Assembly: GCA_021793275.1 (NCBI GenBank)
Contig: JAJYTC010000017.1
Location: forward strand, 1-43,283
DNA: 43,283 nucleotides
Direction of reading: 5' to 3'
Source: Deltaproteobacteria bacterium
GTDB taxonomy: Bacteria; Desulfobacterota; Syntrophobacteria; Syntrophobacterales; Syntrophobacteraceae
Shown: one piece after another, positions 18,177-25,834 of the stretch
Layout: each line of letters starts with the position of its first letter
How positions within the stretch are numbered: position 1 is the first letter of the stretch
Notes under the pieces: model-generated
The model's database searches: none
The model's input: only the letters and a program-made list of their open reading frames with translations
What the model was told of the DNA's origin: nothing
Program-made: the position numbers and the translations under genes

Positions 18177-18701
18177 ATGTCCAGAAAACTTATCGAAATT
18201 GCATCAGAAATCGTGCAAACCCAGGTATCTCAGACCCACATGACGGCAACCGAGATCGCAGCGTCTCTGCGGCATGTCTTTAATACACTTCATGAATTGA
18301 ACCGGGCCGAGTCAGGGGAAGTCGAGCTGGCTAAAATACAGGAGCCGGCGCCGGCTAAAGCACTTACCCCGAGCGATTCCATTCAGGAAGATAAAGTGGT
18401 CTGCCTTGAATGCGGCGCTGAAATGAGGCAGCTTACAAAGTTGCATCTTGTCTCCCATGGCATGACTGCCAAAGAGTACAAGAAAAAATACGGATTTACT
18501 ATGGGGACACCTTTGGCGGCCAAATCGTTGACAAAGGCAAGAAGCAAGGCGGCAAAGAAAAGAGGGGTTCCGGAGAATCTGAAAAAGTATATGGAGCAAA
18601 GAAGGCAGGCAAGAGTCGAAGTGTCTGAACCTGCATTAACGGAGACGGTTTCGGTCGGCCAACCGAAACGGACGAGAATCAGGAAGAAGAAGGCGGATTG
18701 A
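18177..18701 (+). CDS. MucR/Ros-family zinc-finger transcriptional regulator
   Basis: DNA-binding regulator of 174 residues. The core is a prokaryotic zinc finger with Cx2C-x10-Hx3H (C76, C79, H90, H94). It is followed by the family signature MTAKEYKKKYGF and a basic AARS-like helix (KSLTKARSKAAKKRG). The first 45 residues fit the MucR N-terminal dimerisation region; a basic tail (TRIRKKKAD) ends the protein. Start ATG 18177 has GGAGAGG upstream. In alphaproteobacteria the family controls polysaccharide, motility and virulence; the targets here are unknown. It is the only transcription regulator near the downstream SDR/BKACE cluster, 149 bases away, so it might control it. Confidence 0.9.
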   Translation: MSRKLIEIASEIVQTQVSQTHMTATEIAASLRHVFNTLHELNRAESGEVELAKIQEPAPAKALTPSDSIQEDKVVCLECGAEMRQLTKLHLVSHGMTAKEYKKKYGFTMGTPLAAKSLTKARSKAAKKRGVPENLKKYMEQRRQARVEVSEPALTETVSVGQPKRTRIRKKKAD

Positions 18702-18849
18702 TTCCACATCGGGGGCTGCAGGGCCGAGACCAGGGTCGTTTGTTTATACGTTGCGAGCCGAAGGCAGGCTGAGGTGAAATCATTACCCGATCAGCCATTA
18801 GGCCGGTAACATCTTCGGCTTTCGGACTTTCGACTTAAAAGAGACACAC

Positions 18850-19579
18850 ATGGACGATCTGCGTGGTAAGGTGGCGCTCGTAACCGGGGCAAGCCGGGGC
18901 ATCGGGCGAGCTATATCTCGGGTGCTTGCGGAGGCCGGGGTCGACGTCGCCCTCAATTACCTCTCCCGTGAGAAGGAAGCCCGGGAAACCCTGGCCCTGG
19001 TGGCCGGGGCTGGCCGGCGGGGAATTCTTGTCCGGGCGGACGTCTCGAATTCCTCTGAAATTTCGGAGATGATCGGCGCAATCGAGCGCGGTCTGGGGCC
19101 GGTGCAGATACTCGTAAATAACGCGGGGATCGCCATTCGAAAAAGCCTCGAGGAGGTAACCGAAAAGGATTGGGACAGGGTGATCGCGGTCAACCTCAAA
19201 TCGGCCTTCCTGCTCACCCAGGCGGTCTATCAGGGGATGTGCGCATCAGGCTGGGGAAGGATCGTAAATATCTCTTCCACTGCCGCCCAGACCGGCGGCC
19301 TCACCGCGCCCCCATACGTGGCGTCCAAAGCCGGCCTCTGGGGTCTTTCACATTCCTACGCAAAGCAGTTGATAACCTGCGGCGTTACCGTCAATACGGT
19401 CGCACCGGCCCCTGATCGAAACCGATATGGTGCGTGAGATCGAGGCCAAACCCGACCTCATTCCCATCGGCCGTTTCGGCGGAGCAGAAGAAGTCGCCGA
19501 AGCGGTCCTCATGCTGGTGAAAAACGGCTACATGACCGGGCAGACCATAAATGTGAACGGCGGCCTGTATTTTAGCTAG
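18850..19579 (+). pseudogene. Short-chain dehydrogenase/reductase (FabG-like), single-base frameshift near the 3' end
   Basis: NAD(P)-dependent oxidoreductase, probably acting on a 3-hydroxy/3-keto acid or thioester. It has the cofactor motif TGASRGIG (12-19), NNAG (90-93) and the catalytic S142/S143, Y156 and K160 (YVASK). The reading frame breaks in the C-run at 19409-19412. Removing one C restores ALIETDMVREIEA and the normal C-terminal GQTINVNGGLYFS, stopping at 19579, for a 242-residue protein. The open length of 730 bases (3n+1) agrees. As written, the product ends at 19437, lacking the last helix and strand. A decayed second copy of the 3' end at 22769 keeps the unshifted frame at this point. 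Sequencing error and real mutation are both possible. Confidence 0.85.
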
Positions 19580-19838
19580 CCTCCAGGAAGAGCGCCGCAT
19601 CTTCATCCGGCTAAAGGAACGACGCAACAACAAAGGAGTCCGCCATTCCGGGGGTGAGCAGCACATTTTTACGCCGGCCCGCACTCTCATGGCCCCCACC
19701 GACTGCTTCTCGCCGATGAGCCAACGGAACGACCGGCCCCTCCAATAGTCGGGGACGTGCTGGAAATGCCCGCCGCCATCCGGCGAGCGGGACATAACGA
19801 TCCTCATGTATGTCACCAGGAAGAAGAAGGAGAACGGT

Positions 19839-20762
19839 ATGAAAGAAAAGGCCGTCATAACAGCGGCAATCACCGGGGGCATCCACACTCCCACCATGTC
19901 CGATCATCTTCCCATCACGCCCGAACAGATCGCCGATGAGGCCGTAAGGGCTTATGAAGCCGGCGCCGCGGTCTGCCACGTCCACGCCAGGCACCCCGAA
20001 ACGGGCATGCCGGTACCCGATGTGAACGTGATGAAGGAGATCATCACGCGCATTAAGAGCCGCTGTAATATGGTCATCTGTATCACCACAGGAGGCGGAC
20101 TCGGGATGACCACAGAGCAGAGGGTGGCGCCTGTGGACCTCTACAAACCCGAACTCGCTTCTTTCAACGCCGGGTCCATCAATTTCGCGCTCTTTCAAAT
20201 GGTACCCAAATACAGGGAGTGGAAGTTCGAATGGGAAAAACAGTATCTCAGCGCCACCGAAGACCTCATCTTCCCCAACACCTTCAAGTCCATGCGCGAA
20301 TACTGCGCTAAGTTCAACGAAGCGCTCACCAAGCCGGAATTCGAAATCTATGACGCCGGAATGGTTAATAACGTAGCGACCCTGGTTAATATGGGCTATG
20401 TCCAAAAGCCTGTTTACATCCAGTTTGTGATGGGGGTCCTGGGCGGAATAACTGCGAGCTGCGAAAACCTGCTCTTCCTGGTCGATTATGCGAGAAGGCT
20501 CATCGGCGACTTTGAGTTCTCCGTATGCGTCGCAGGCCGGGCGCAGTTTCCCCTATGCACCCAGTCGCTTCTCGTTGGCGGAAACGTGCGCGTGGGCCTT
20601 GAAGACAATCTCTACCTGGATAAAGGCCGAAAGGCCAGGAGCAACGCCGAACAGGTGGCAAAAATCGTCCGCATAGCAAAGGAACTTGGCATAGAGCCGG
20701 CCACACCCGAAGAAACCCGGCAAATTCTGGGACTTAAAGGGATCGGCCGGGTGAATTTCTAA
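19839..20762 (+). CDS. Beta-keto acid cleavage enzyme (BKACE, DUF849)
   Basis: Zinc enzyme of the 3-keto-5-aminohexanoate cleavage family. It condenses a beta-keto acid with acetyl-CoA and splits it into acetoacetate and a new acyl-CoA; the acid used differs among subfamilies. The 307-residue protein keeps the metal site HVH (H47, H49) in the AAVCHVHAR motif, and a late Glu in VGLEDNLYL that fits the third ligand. It ends with the usual TPEETRQILGL. Start ATG 19839 is chosen because GGAG precedes it; an upstream ATG at 19806 lacks one. Two dehydrogenases follow, the arrangement of carnitine-type degradation, so the substrate may be a dehydrocarnitine-like or other 3-keto acid. The substrate is unproven. 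Confidence 0.9.
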   Translation: MKEKAVITAAITGGIHTPTMSDHLPITPEQIADEAVRAYEAGAAVCHVHARHPETGMPVPDVNVMKEIITRIKSRCNMVICITTGGGLGMTTEQRVAPVDLYKPELASFNAGSINFALFQMVPKYREWKFEWEKQYLSATEDLIFPNTFKSMREYCAKFNEALTKPEFEIYDAGMVNNVATLVNMGYVQKPVYIQFVMGVLGGITASCENLLFLVDYARRLIGDFEFSVCVAGRAQFPLCTQSLLVGGNVRVGLEDNLYLDKGRKARSNAEQVAKIVRIAKELGIEPATPEETRQILGLKGIGRVNF

Positions 20763-20805
20763 AGGCCCCGCCCCCACTCTAATACCAATGAAATTGGAGG
20801 TGTCT

Positions 20806-21771
20806 ATGAAAATGGCCGGGATAGAAAAAGTTGCCGTACTGGGAGGGGGTCTCATTGGTTCAAGCTGGGCGACTAATTTCCTCTGGAAAGGCCTCAAGGT
20901 CAATATCTATGACATAAGCTACAAGCAAATAAGCACGGCCGGCAATCGGGTCCGTGTAAACCTGGAATACCTTGTCTCAAAAGGCATCTTGACGCAGGAG
21001 CGAATGGACTCCGCCCTGGCGCATGCGACATATACCAGCAGTCTTGAAGAAGCGGTGACCGATGTCCAGTTCATCCAGGAGTCCGTCCTGGAGAATTACG
21101 AGGTAAAACAGAGCGTGCTCGCCGAGGTCGATAAATACGCTCCGGCGGATGCCGTCTTTGCGAGCAGCACTTCAGGACTTCTCATTACGGAGATCTCGAA
21201 GAACTCGAAGCGGCCCGACAGATGCCTTGGCGCGCATCCCTATAATCCGCCCCATCTCATCCCGCTCGTTGAGATCAGCAAAGGGCAAAAGACGAGTGAA
21301 GATACGGTGAGAAGGGCCTGTGACTTTTACAAGTCGCTGGGCAAGGAGCCGATAGTTTTGCAGAAGGAGGCCCTCGGATTCATCGCCAACCGGCTGTCCA
21401 TGGCTCTTTACCGGGAAGCGGTCGATCTGGTGGTTCGAGGGGTGTGCTCGGTAGAAGACGTCGACAAGGCCGTGAACTTCGGACCTGGCCTGCGCTATGC
21501 ACTGATGGGGCCCAATCTCATCTACCAGTTGGGAGGCGGTCTGCATGGCATTGAGGGCCTGCTTAAGCACGTCGAGAATTCAGTGGAACTCTGGTGGGAG
21601 GACATGGCGACCTGGAAGAAATGGCCGCCCGGCTGGTATGAAACAGCCCGCGAAGGGGTGAACAGGGAAATGGCCAATCGCTCGCCCGAGCAGGGACGCA
21701 ATACCGAAGAGATAACCAGGTGGAGGGATGACGGACTTATCGAAATCCTGAAGTTATTGAAAAAGATCTGA
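20806..21771 (+). CDS. 3-hydroxyacid dehydrogenase, carnitine dehydrogenase/lambda-crystallin type
   Basis: NAD-dependent oxidation of a 3-hydroxy acid, likely producing the beta-keto acid used by the upstream BKACE. The 321-residue protein has the Rossmann motif GGGLIGSSWA near residues 13-22, the catalytic-His region AHPYNPPHLIPLVEI, and the GPGLRYALMGPN motif. That last pair is typical of carnitine 3-dehydrogenase, L-gulonate 3-dehydrogenase and lambda-crystallin rather than fatty-acid oxidation enzymes. Start ATG 20806 has TGGAGG five bases upstream; ATG 20788 lies before that site. The gene is 43 bases after BKACE, so co-transcription is likely. Substrate (free acid or CoA ester) is not readable. 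Confidence 0.88.
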   Translation: MKMAGIEKVAVLGGGLIGSSWATNFLWKGLKVNIYDISYKQISTAGNRVRVNLEYLVSKGILTQERMDSALAHATYTSSLEEAVTDVQFIQESVLENYEVKQSVLAEVDKYAPADAVFASSTSGLLITEISKNSKRPDRCLGAHPYNPPHLIPLVEISKGQKTSEDTVRRACDFYKSLGKEPIVLQKEALGFIANRLSMALYREAVDLVVRGVCSVEDVDKAVNFGPGLRYALMGPNLIYQLGGGLHGIEGLLKHVENSVELWWEDMATWKKWPPGWYETAREGVNREMANRSPEQGRNTEEITRWRDDGLIEILKLLKKI

Positions 21772-21855
21772 ATCGAACGTAGATTCGTCGTCAACATCCC
21801 GTTCAAGCGCGAGATCCCTGCGCATGCTTACAAGTCGAATCGCAAAGGAGCAGTT

Positions 21856-22761
21856 ATGGACAAACCGTTCCAACGTGTAACAGTTGTCGGTTCAGGTATT
21901 CTGGGAACACAGATAGCGATGTTCGCCGCACACGCCGGCTACACTGTCAATGTCTACGATACCAGGCAGGGGGCATTCGACGAAACATACGCCAAACTCT
22001 ATGCAGATCTGAAGGCGAAGCAGATCAATCCTGTCATAGCCTGGGATCAATGGCAGGGGTGCAAGGAGGCCATCCGGTTTACTACCAGCCTGAAGGAGGC
22101 CCTGAGTGATGTTGATTTTGTCGTGGAGGCAGTGACCGAAGACCTTAACGTTAAGCGCGAGCTTTTCAAAAAGATGGGGGAAATTGCACCACCCGAAGCT
22201 ATCTTTGCCACCAACAGCTCCTCCCTTCCCGTATCGAAAATCGAAGACAGCAGCGCCAGGCCGCAGCGATGCCTCAATACTCACTTCTATATGCCTCTCC
22301 AGGGCATAACGATGGCCGATCTCATGGGAGGAACAAAAACCCTGCCTGAAGTAATGGATAAAGGCGAACAGTGGCTTCGATCGATGGGCTTCGTTCCACT
22401 CAGGGTAAAAAAGGAAATCCTCGGCTTTTGTTTCAACAGCGTCTGGCGCGCCATAAAGAAACAATCCCTCTACATGTGGGCAAATGACTTCGTCGACTTC
22501 CGGGATATCGACCGGGCATGGCGCATCTTTACGGGCGCCCAGTGGGGCCCTTTCGGCCTGATGGATACCGTTGGTCTGGATACGGTCGCAAACATCGAGA
22601 TGGTTTATTACGATAAGTCTGAAGATCCCCAAGACAAGCCTCCCGAGAAACTGTTGGAGAAGATAAAAAAAGGTGAGCTTGGCGTTAAGAGCGGCAAAGG
22701 CTTCTACTCCTATCCGAATCCGGAGTACCTCGATCCCGACTTTTTGAACCCGAAGAAATAA
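21856..22761 (+). CDS. 3-hydroxyacyl-CoA dehydrogenase family protein
   Basis: Second NAD-dependent 3-hydroxyacyl dehydrogenase of the cluster, 301 residues. N-terminal GSGILGTQIA (12-21) binds NAD; the region NTHFYMPLQ matches the catalytic-His motif (usually HFFNP), and the C-terminal LGVKSGKGFYSY is the classic end of the family. It differs clearly from the preceding gene, so the two are not a recent duplication. Possible roles are oxidation of a CoA-bound 3-hydroxy acid or interconversion of acetoacetate and 3-hydroxybutyrate released by BKACE; both are inference. AAGGAG lies 6 bases before ATG 21856. Immediately after its stop begins a decayed copy of the SDR 3' end. Confidence 0.88.
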   Translation: MDKPFQRVTVVGSGILGTQIAMFAAHAGYTVNVYDTRQGAFDETYAKLYADLKAKQINPVIAWDQWQGCKEAIRFTTSLKEALSDVDFVVEAVTEDLNVKRELFKKMGEIAPPEAIFATNSSSLPVSKIEDSSARPQRCLNTHFYMPLQGITMADLMGGTKTLPEVMDKGEQWLRSMGFVPLRVKKEILGFCFNSVWRAIKKQSLYMWANDFVDFRDIDRAWRIFTGAQWGPFGLMDTVGLDTVANIEMVYYDKSEDPQDKPPEKLLEKIKKGELGVKSGKGFYSYPNPEYLDPDFLNPKK

Positions 22762-22768
22762 GGGAGAT

Positions 22769-22890
22769 ACGGTCGCGTCGGCCTTGCTCCAAACCGTTAT
22801 GGCGCGTGAGATCGAGGCCGGCTCCGACCTCATTCCCATCGGCCGTTTCGGGCGGCGGGCAAGAAGTCGCCGAAGCGCTCCTCATGCCGG
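22769..22890 (+). pseudogene. Decayed second copy of the SDR 3' end
   Basis: Starting 7 bases after the dehydrogenase stop, this stretch aligns with 19396-19523 of the SDR gene. It shares a 28-base exact block beginning CCGACCTCATTCCCATC, a 16-base block GCGTGAGATCGAGGCC and the block AGAAGTCGCCGAAGCG. It reads VASALLQTVMAREIEA in the uninterrupted SDR frame, then breaks by an inserted G after GRFG (around 22852). No upstream part of an SDR is present. The following bases to 23113 have no recognisable gene. The result is a diverged direct repeat on both sides of the BKACE-HCDH-HCDH genes. Confidence 0.85.
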
Positions 22891-23113
22891 TCCGCAATTC
22901 GGCTCACACGCCTCGGCATAAACAGCCCGGAATCAACGTTTGACGTAGCGCATCAGGGCATGCGTCCGATGGTCATTTTTCGTTTGACTTTCTCTCTGAG
23001 GGAGCCATAAAAGCAAAAACGCTCTCAAACATCGTCGAGCAACTCGGTCTATGGCAGCCCCCTCGTTTCTCATCAGATGACAGCCGAAGTTCACTTCACA
23101 GGAGGCCAAGAAG

Positions 23114-23434
23114 ATGAAAGTGGGAATCGTCTGTTCCACCAAGGACCCGGAAATCCTCTGGAATGCCTTTCGTTTTGCCAACCTTTGCCTCGAAAAGATG
23201 GATGATGTTTTCCTGTTCCTCAACTGCGGCGCGGTGGCATACTATGAGGTGGATTCTCCCAAATATAAGCTCCAAGAGCTTCTTAAGTCCTTTACATTGA
23301 GCGACGGCGTCCTCTATTCCTGAGGGTCCTGCATGCGCTCCCGGGGACTGGGAGAAACAGAGTACGGCGACATGGCAACCCAGCAAAATCTTTACGAACT
23401 CGTTAACACCTGCGACAAGGTGATGTGCTTTTGA
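23114..23434 (+). CDS. DsrE-like small redox protein, probable selenoprotein (UGA at codon 70 read as Sec)
   Basis: Small DsrE/DsrF-fold protein of 106 residues if the in-frame TGA at 23321-23323 is read through. Residues 1-69 match the family start (MKVGIVCSTKDPE, then WNAFRFANLCLE) and 71-106 match its end (CMRSRGLGE, then NLYELVNTCDKVMCF), in the same frame, so there is one gene and no frameshift. The TGA replaces the first Cys of the family's CGxC motif, giving U70-G-S-C73. A GC-rich hairpin with G at the loop start follows 14 bases later, as bacterial SECIS elements require. DsrE-like selenoproteins are known from deltaproteobacterial and marine data. GGAGG lies 8 bases before ATG 23114. 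Likely role: sulfur-transfer or thiol redox chemistry in the cytoplasm. Confidence 0.82.
23321..23354 (+). promoter_or_regulatory. Putative bacterial SECIS of the DsrE-like gene
   Basis: After UGA (23321-23323), CTCCC (23338-23342) pairs perfectly with GGGAG (23350-23354) around loop GGGGACT. The loop begins with G, 19 bases after the UGA, within the range known for bacterial SECIS hairpins that bind SelB. Confidence 0.6.
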
Positions 23435-23483
23435 GGCTTGGCCAAACAGTGGAAAAACTCGGAAGAAGTGAAAAGGAGCAGCA

Positions 23484-23768
23484 ATGAATTTACCCGGGTC
23501 GAAGGCGATAATCGACATTTTCATGACCGACCAGTGAGCATCCGGACCTTACATGGTCGAAGCGGTAAAGGTTTTGCCGCAGGAACTGCAGGAAGTTATC
23601 GAAATCCGGACCTGGAATGTCAAGAAACTCGAAGGGATCAAAAAAAAGAAGGAACTTCGCGCGAAGGTTGTGCCTTCCATCGGGATTAACGGAAAGATTG
23701 TGTTCGGGTCCGGCATTCCCGAGCAGGATGAGCTGATAGCGGCAATAAAGGAACAGATTTCCCTTTGA
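23484..23768 (+). CDS. Thioredoxin-like small protein, probable selenoprotein (UGA at codon 18 read as Sec)
   Basis: Reading through TGA at 23535-23537 gives a 94-residue protein with one thioredoxin-like fold. The first strand is AIIDIFMTDQ, then U18-A-S-G and the helix PYMVEAVKVLPQEL, a middle strand VIEIRTWNV, and the cis-Pro region KVVPSIGINGKIVFGSGIP with a final helix. The TGA falls exactly where these proteins have their active-site Cys after the first strand. AAGGAG stands 5 bases before ATG 23484. The downstream part lacks a good start of its own. It lies 49 bases after the DsrE-like gene and is probably co-transcribed. Partner Cys is absent in the UxxG motif, so it may work as a monothiol/selenol reductase. 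Function is inferred from fold. Confidence 0.8.
23535..23571 (+). promoter_or_regulatory. Putative bacterial SECIS of the thioredoxin-like gene
   Basis: CCTTAC (23547-23552) pairs with GTAAAGG (23565-23571) with one bulged A, leaving a 12-base loop that contains GGTC. GGTC lies 17 bases after the UGA, close to the 18-base spacing of GGUCU in E. coli fdhF. Confidence 0.5.
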
Positions 23769-23782
23769 AAACCGCAAGCTTC

Positions 23783-24478
23783 TCACTTGATTCTAGACAG
23801 CGGCAACAGGACGAGCGGGACGAAATCTATCAGGAAATGAAGCACGACAGGTGCGACCAGGCTTTTTCTCCAAACATAAATGAGGGCTAAAATTACGCCC
23901 AAAATCCCGACTGTCCCGAGGTTTGCCGCCCCCTCATAGCCATGGCCGATGGAAAAGACCACAGAGGAGATAAGAACCGCGGCGGCGATGCTGCCCGTAA
24001 GATTGTTGAAGCGCAGCATCAGGTATCCCCGGAAAATAGTCTCCTCGGCTACGGCTACGACGGTCACCAGGATACAGGCCAGAAAGATCTCGAACGGGCT
24101 CTTAGGAATCAGAAGCCGCGCTACACGGCTCAGGTTGGAGGTCAATCCGAACCATTCGAAAACTTTCTGGATTATCGTTTCGCCGAACAGAATCGGCAAA
24201 AATAAGGCTACTCCCAAAGCGGCCTCTTGCTTTAGCCTGGTGAATTTCCATCCGAGCCGGGCAAGTGGTTCTCCGTCGCGCCAAAGGAAGAAAACGACCA
24301 GGCAGGTAAGCGCGATATCGCGAAGGATAACGGAAATCGCCAGGAAGGAGAAGCCGAACTTTGCTTTCCCGAAAGCAAGATAGGAAATTATCATCGAAGG
24401 CACGATCAGGAGCAGGAAGATAGCGACCTCGAAAAGCTCTTTCCTGCGCCCTTCCGATCTAATAGCGGGTTCATCCAC
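23783..24478 (-). CDS. CPBP-family intramembrane metalloprotease
   Basis: Polytopic membrane protein of 231 residues with six to eight hydrophobic segments. It carries the three motifs of the CPBP (Abi/CAAX prenyl protease 2-like) family: EETIFR (E145, E146, R150), the FSIGH motif ending in H179, and HFLID (H214, D218). These residues form the predicted metal site inside the membrane. Bacterial members process peptides or protect against bacteriocins, but substrates are rarely known. The gene converges with the thioredoxin-like gene, the two stops being 14 bases apart. Nothing in the context suggests a specific substrate. Confidence 0.9.
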   Translation of the reverse strand: MDEPAIRSEGRRKELFEVAIFLLLIVPSMIISYLAFGKAKFGFSFLAISVILRDIALTCLVVFFLWRDGEPLARLGWKFTRLKQEAALGVALFLPILFGETIIQKVFEWFGLTSNLSRVARLLIPKSPFEIFLACILVTVVAVAEETIFRGYLMLRFNNLTGSIAAAVLISSVVFSIGHGYEGAANLGTVGILGVILALIYVWRKSLVAPVVLHFLIDFVPLVLLPLSRIK

Positions 24479-24696
24479 TGTCCGGCCTCACTGGTTCGAA
24501 AAGTCTCCCGCGCCAAAAACGCGAAGGATATAGGCTTTCCTAAGAAAGATGCGCCATTTCTGAGAAATCATCTTCGCAACTACAAATACCTTTAACGCTT
24601 AACGCTATGTTGAAATCCCGGCCCTTTGAACCAGCTCGCAGACATAGGGCCCCTCCTTATCGCAGCAGATAAAATCCGTCCCTTTGCATGCCCGTT

Positions 24697-25647
24697 TTAC
24701 GACTTTTTTATCCAGGACGGCGGATACAGTACCATCAGGTACAGAAAGATCACGCAATATATAATGGCGGTTCCCAGGATATCCCCCTTGTTTCCGGTAA
24801 AGCCCGGGCCGTAAGGTCCTCCCCAGCCTTCGCCCGTTGTCCATAAACCAAAACAAAAGGCAGCGCCGATGGGCAGCATGAACCGCAATCCCTTCTTAAA
24901 AAGCAGGCTCAGGGCAATCAGGGTCTCGATGGTAGCAGCGAAGATTCCGAATGCCAAGGGACCAACCGCATGAATGATGTTAACGAAAAATTGTATGTAG
25001 GCTACGATCCATGCCGGTTGGCCCGCCTGGGATTGAACCAGATAATCGACGGCATGCCTGAGGAAGTAGGGATGCCATTTCCAGGAGGCGTTGAAAGCCC
25101 ACAGCAGACCGAACAACACCCGGCCCACCTCGGACAGGCGGCTCGATAAGCCTCCATCCCCCTCTCCATTAGAAACACTGAGGAAGACGAAAAAGAACGC
25201 CAGGGCATATACGATGGCCGTTCCCGGATCGGTCGCCCCTTGGGTGTAAGGCCCTCCCAGGCCGCCGACCGTAGACCACATAAAGAGGTTGTAAATGATC
25301 CCCACCCAGGCAAAAAAGCGGAGCCAAAGGCCGCTCAGAAGTGAAAGCGCCAGCAAAGCATCGATTACCACCGTTGCGATCGCAACCCGGGATGGGCCAA
25401 GTACCAGGATAACATCTTTAACTCTCATCACGTAGTGCGCCAGCCATCCGGGCTGGCCGTGAATGCCTGCATTGAAAGACTTGAGGAACAAATGATTTAT
25501 ATAGGCGCTGTTCGCCTGAAACCAGGTATTGAGCAGCCAAATGATGCCAAATAAGATACGCAATAATTTGAAGGCAAGCTGCCGGGTGATTCTTGCGCCA
25601 CCCGCAGCGGATTGATTCTGGGAAGGGTCTTGCACTGCCTGTTCCAT
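24697..25647 (-). CDS. Tandem-duplicated DoxX/DoxD-like membrane protein
   Basis: Membrane protein of 316 residues made of two similar halves (about 20-165 and 172-312), each with four hydrophobic segments. Both halves share an R(I/V)LFG(I/L)(I/L)W start, a QPGWLAHY / QPAWIVAY motif, an (I/T)xALLAxSLL-like helix, and GGPY followed by a PGTAIVYAL / LGTAIIYCV helix. This matches DoxX/DoxD proteins, which in sulfur-oxidising archaea form part of thiosulfate:quinone oxidoreductase; bacterial functions vary. Start ATG 25647 has AGGAGAGG upstream. Next gene upstream is lepB with a 187-base gap. Function beyond membrane redox or transport is unknown. Confidence 0.75.
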   Translation of the reverse strand: MEQAVQDPSQNQSAAGGARITRQLAFKLLRILFGIIWLLNTWFQANSAYINHLFLKSFNAGIHGQPGWLAHYVMRVKDVILVLGPSRVAIATVVIDALLALSLLSGLWLRFFAWVGIIYNLFMWSTVGGLGGPYTQGATDPGTAIVYALAFFFVFLSVSNGEGDGGLSSRLSEVGRVLFGLLWAFNASWKWHPYFLRHAVDYLVQSQAGQPAWIVAYIQFFVNIIHAVGPLAFGIFAATIETLIALSLLFKKGLRFMLPIGAAFCFGLWTTGEGWGGPYGPGFTGNKGDILGTAIIYCVIFLYLMVLYPPSWIKKS

Positions 25648-25834
25648 TCTTTTCCTCTCCTTAACGTTATCAAATGCTCTCGTAACCTACCGCCGATCAT
25701 TACAAGGTAAATCAGAAATCGGATTTTCGCATGTAAAAAATTTAGCACCGGGCTTCCGGGCAACAGACGGGTCGGGAAGGGCGCCGGTCCTTTCTAAATT
25801 GCCCGAATATCGTGCGTGCTTTGAGGCGCGTACT

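Noticed and set aside
23114-23434. DsrE-like gene as an ordinary pseudogene truncated at 69 residues
   Set aside because: The frame is clean on both sides of one TGA, the TGA sits on the conserved Cys of the CGxC motif, and the next gene shows the same pattern. Sec read-through explains it better.
24605-24700. Cys-rich mini-protein (KGTDFICCDKEGPYVCELV) after the DoxX-like gene, minus strand
   Set aside because: It has no start codon near; the frame is continuous only by overlapping the DoxX-like gene. It might be a remnant, but I cannot support a gene.
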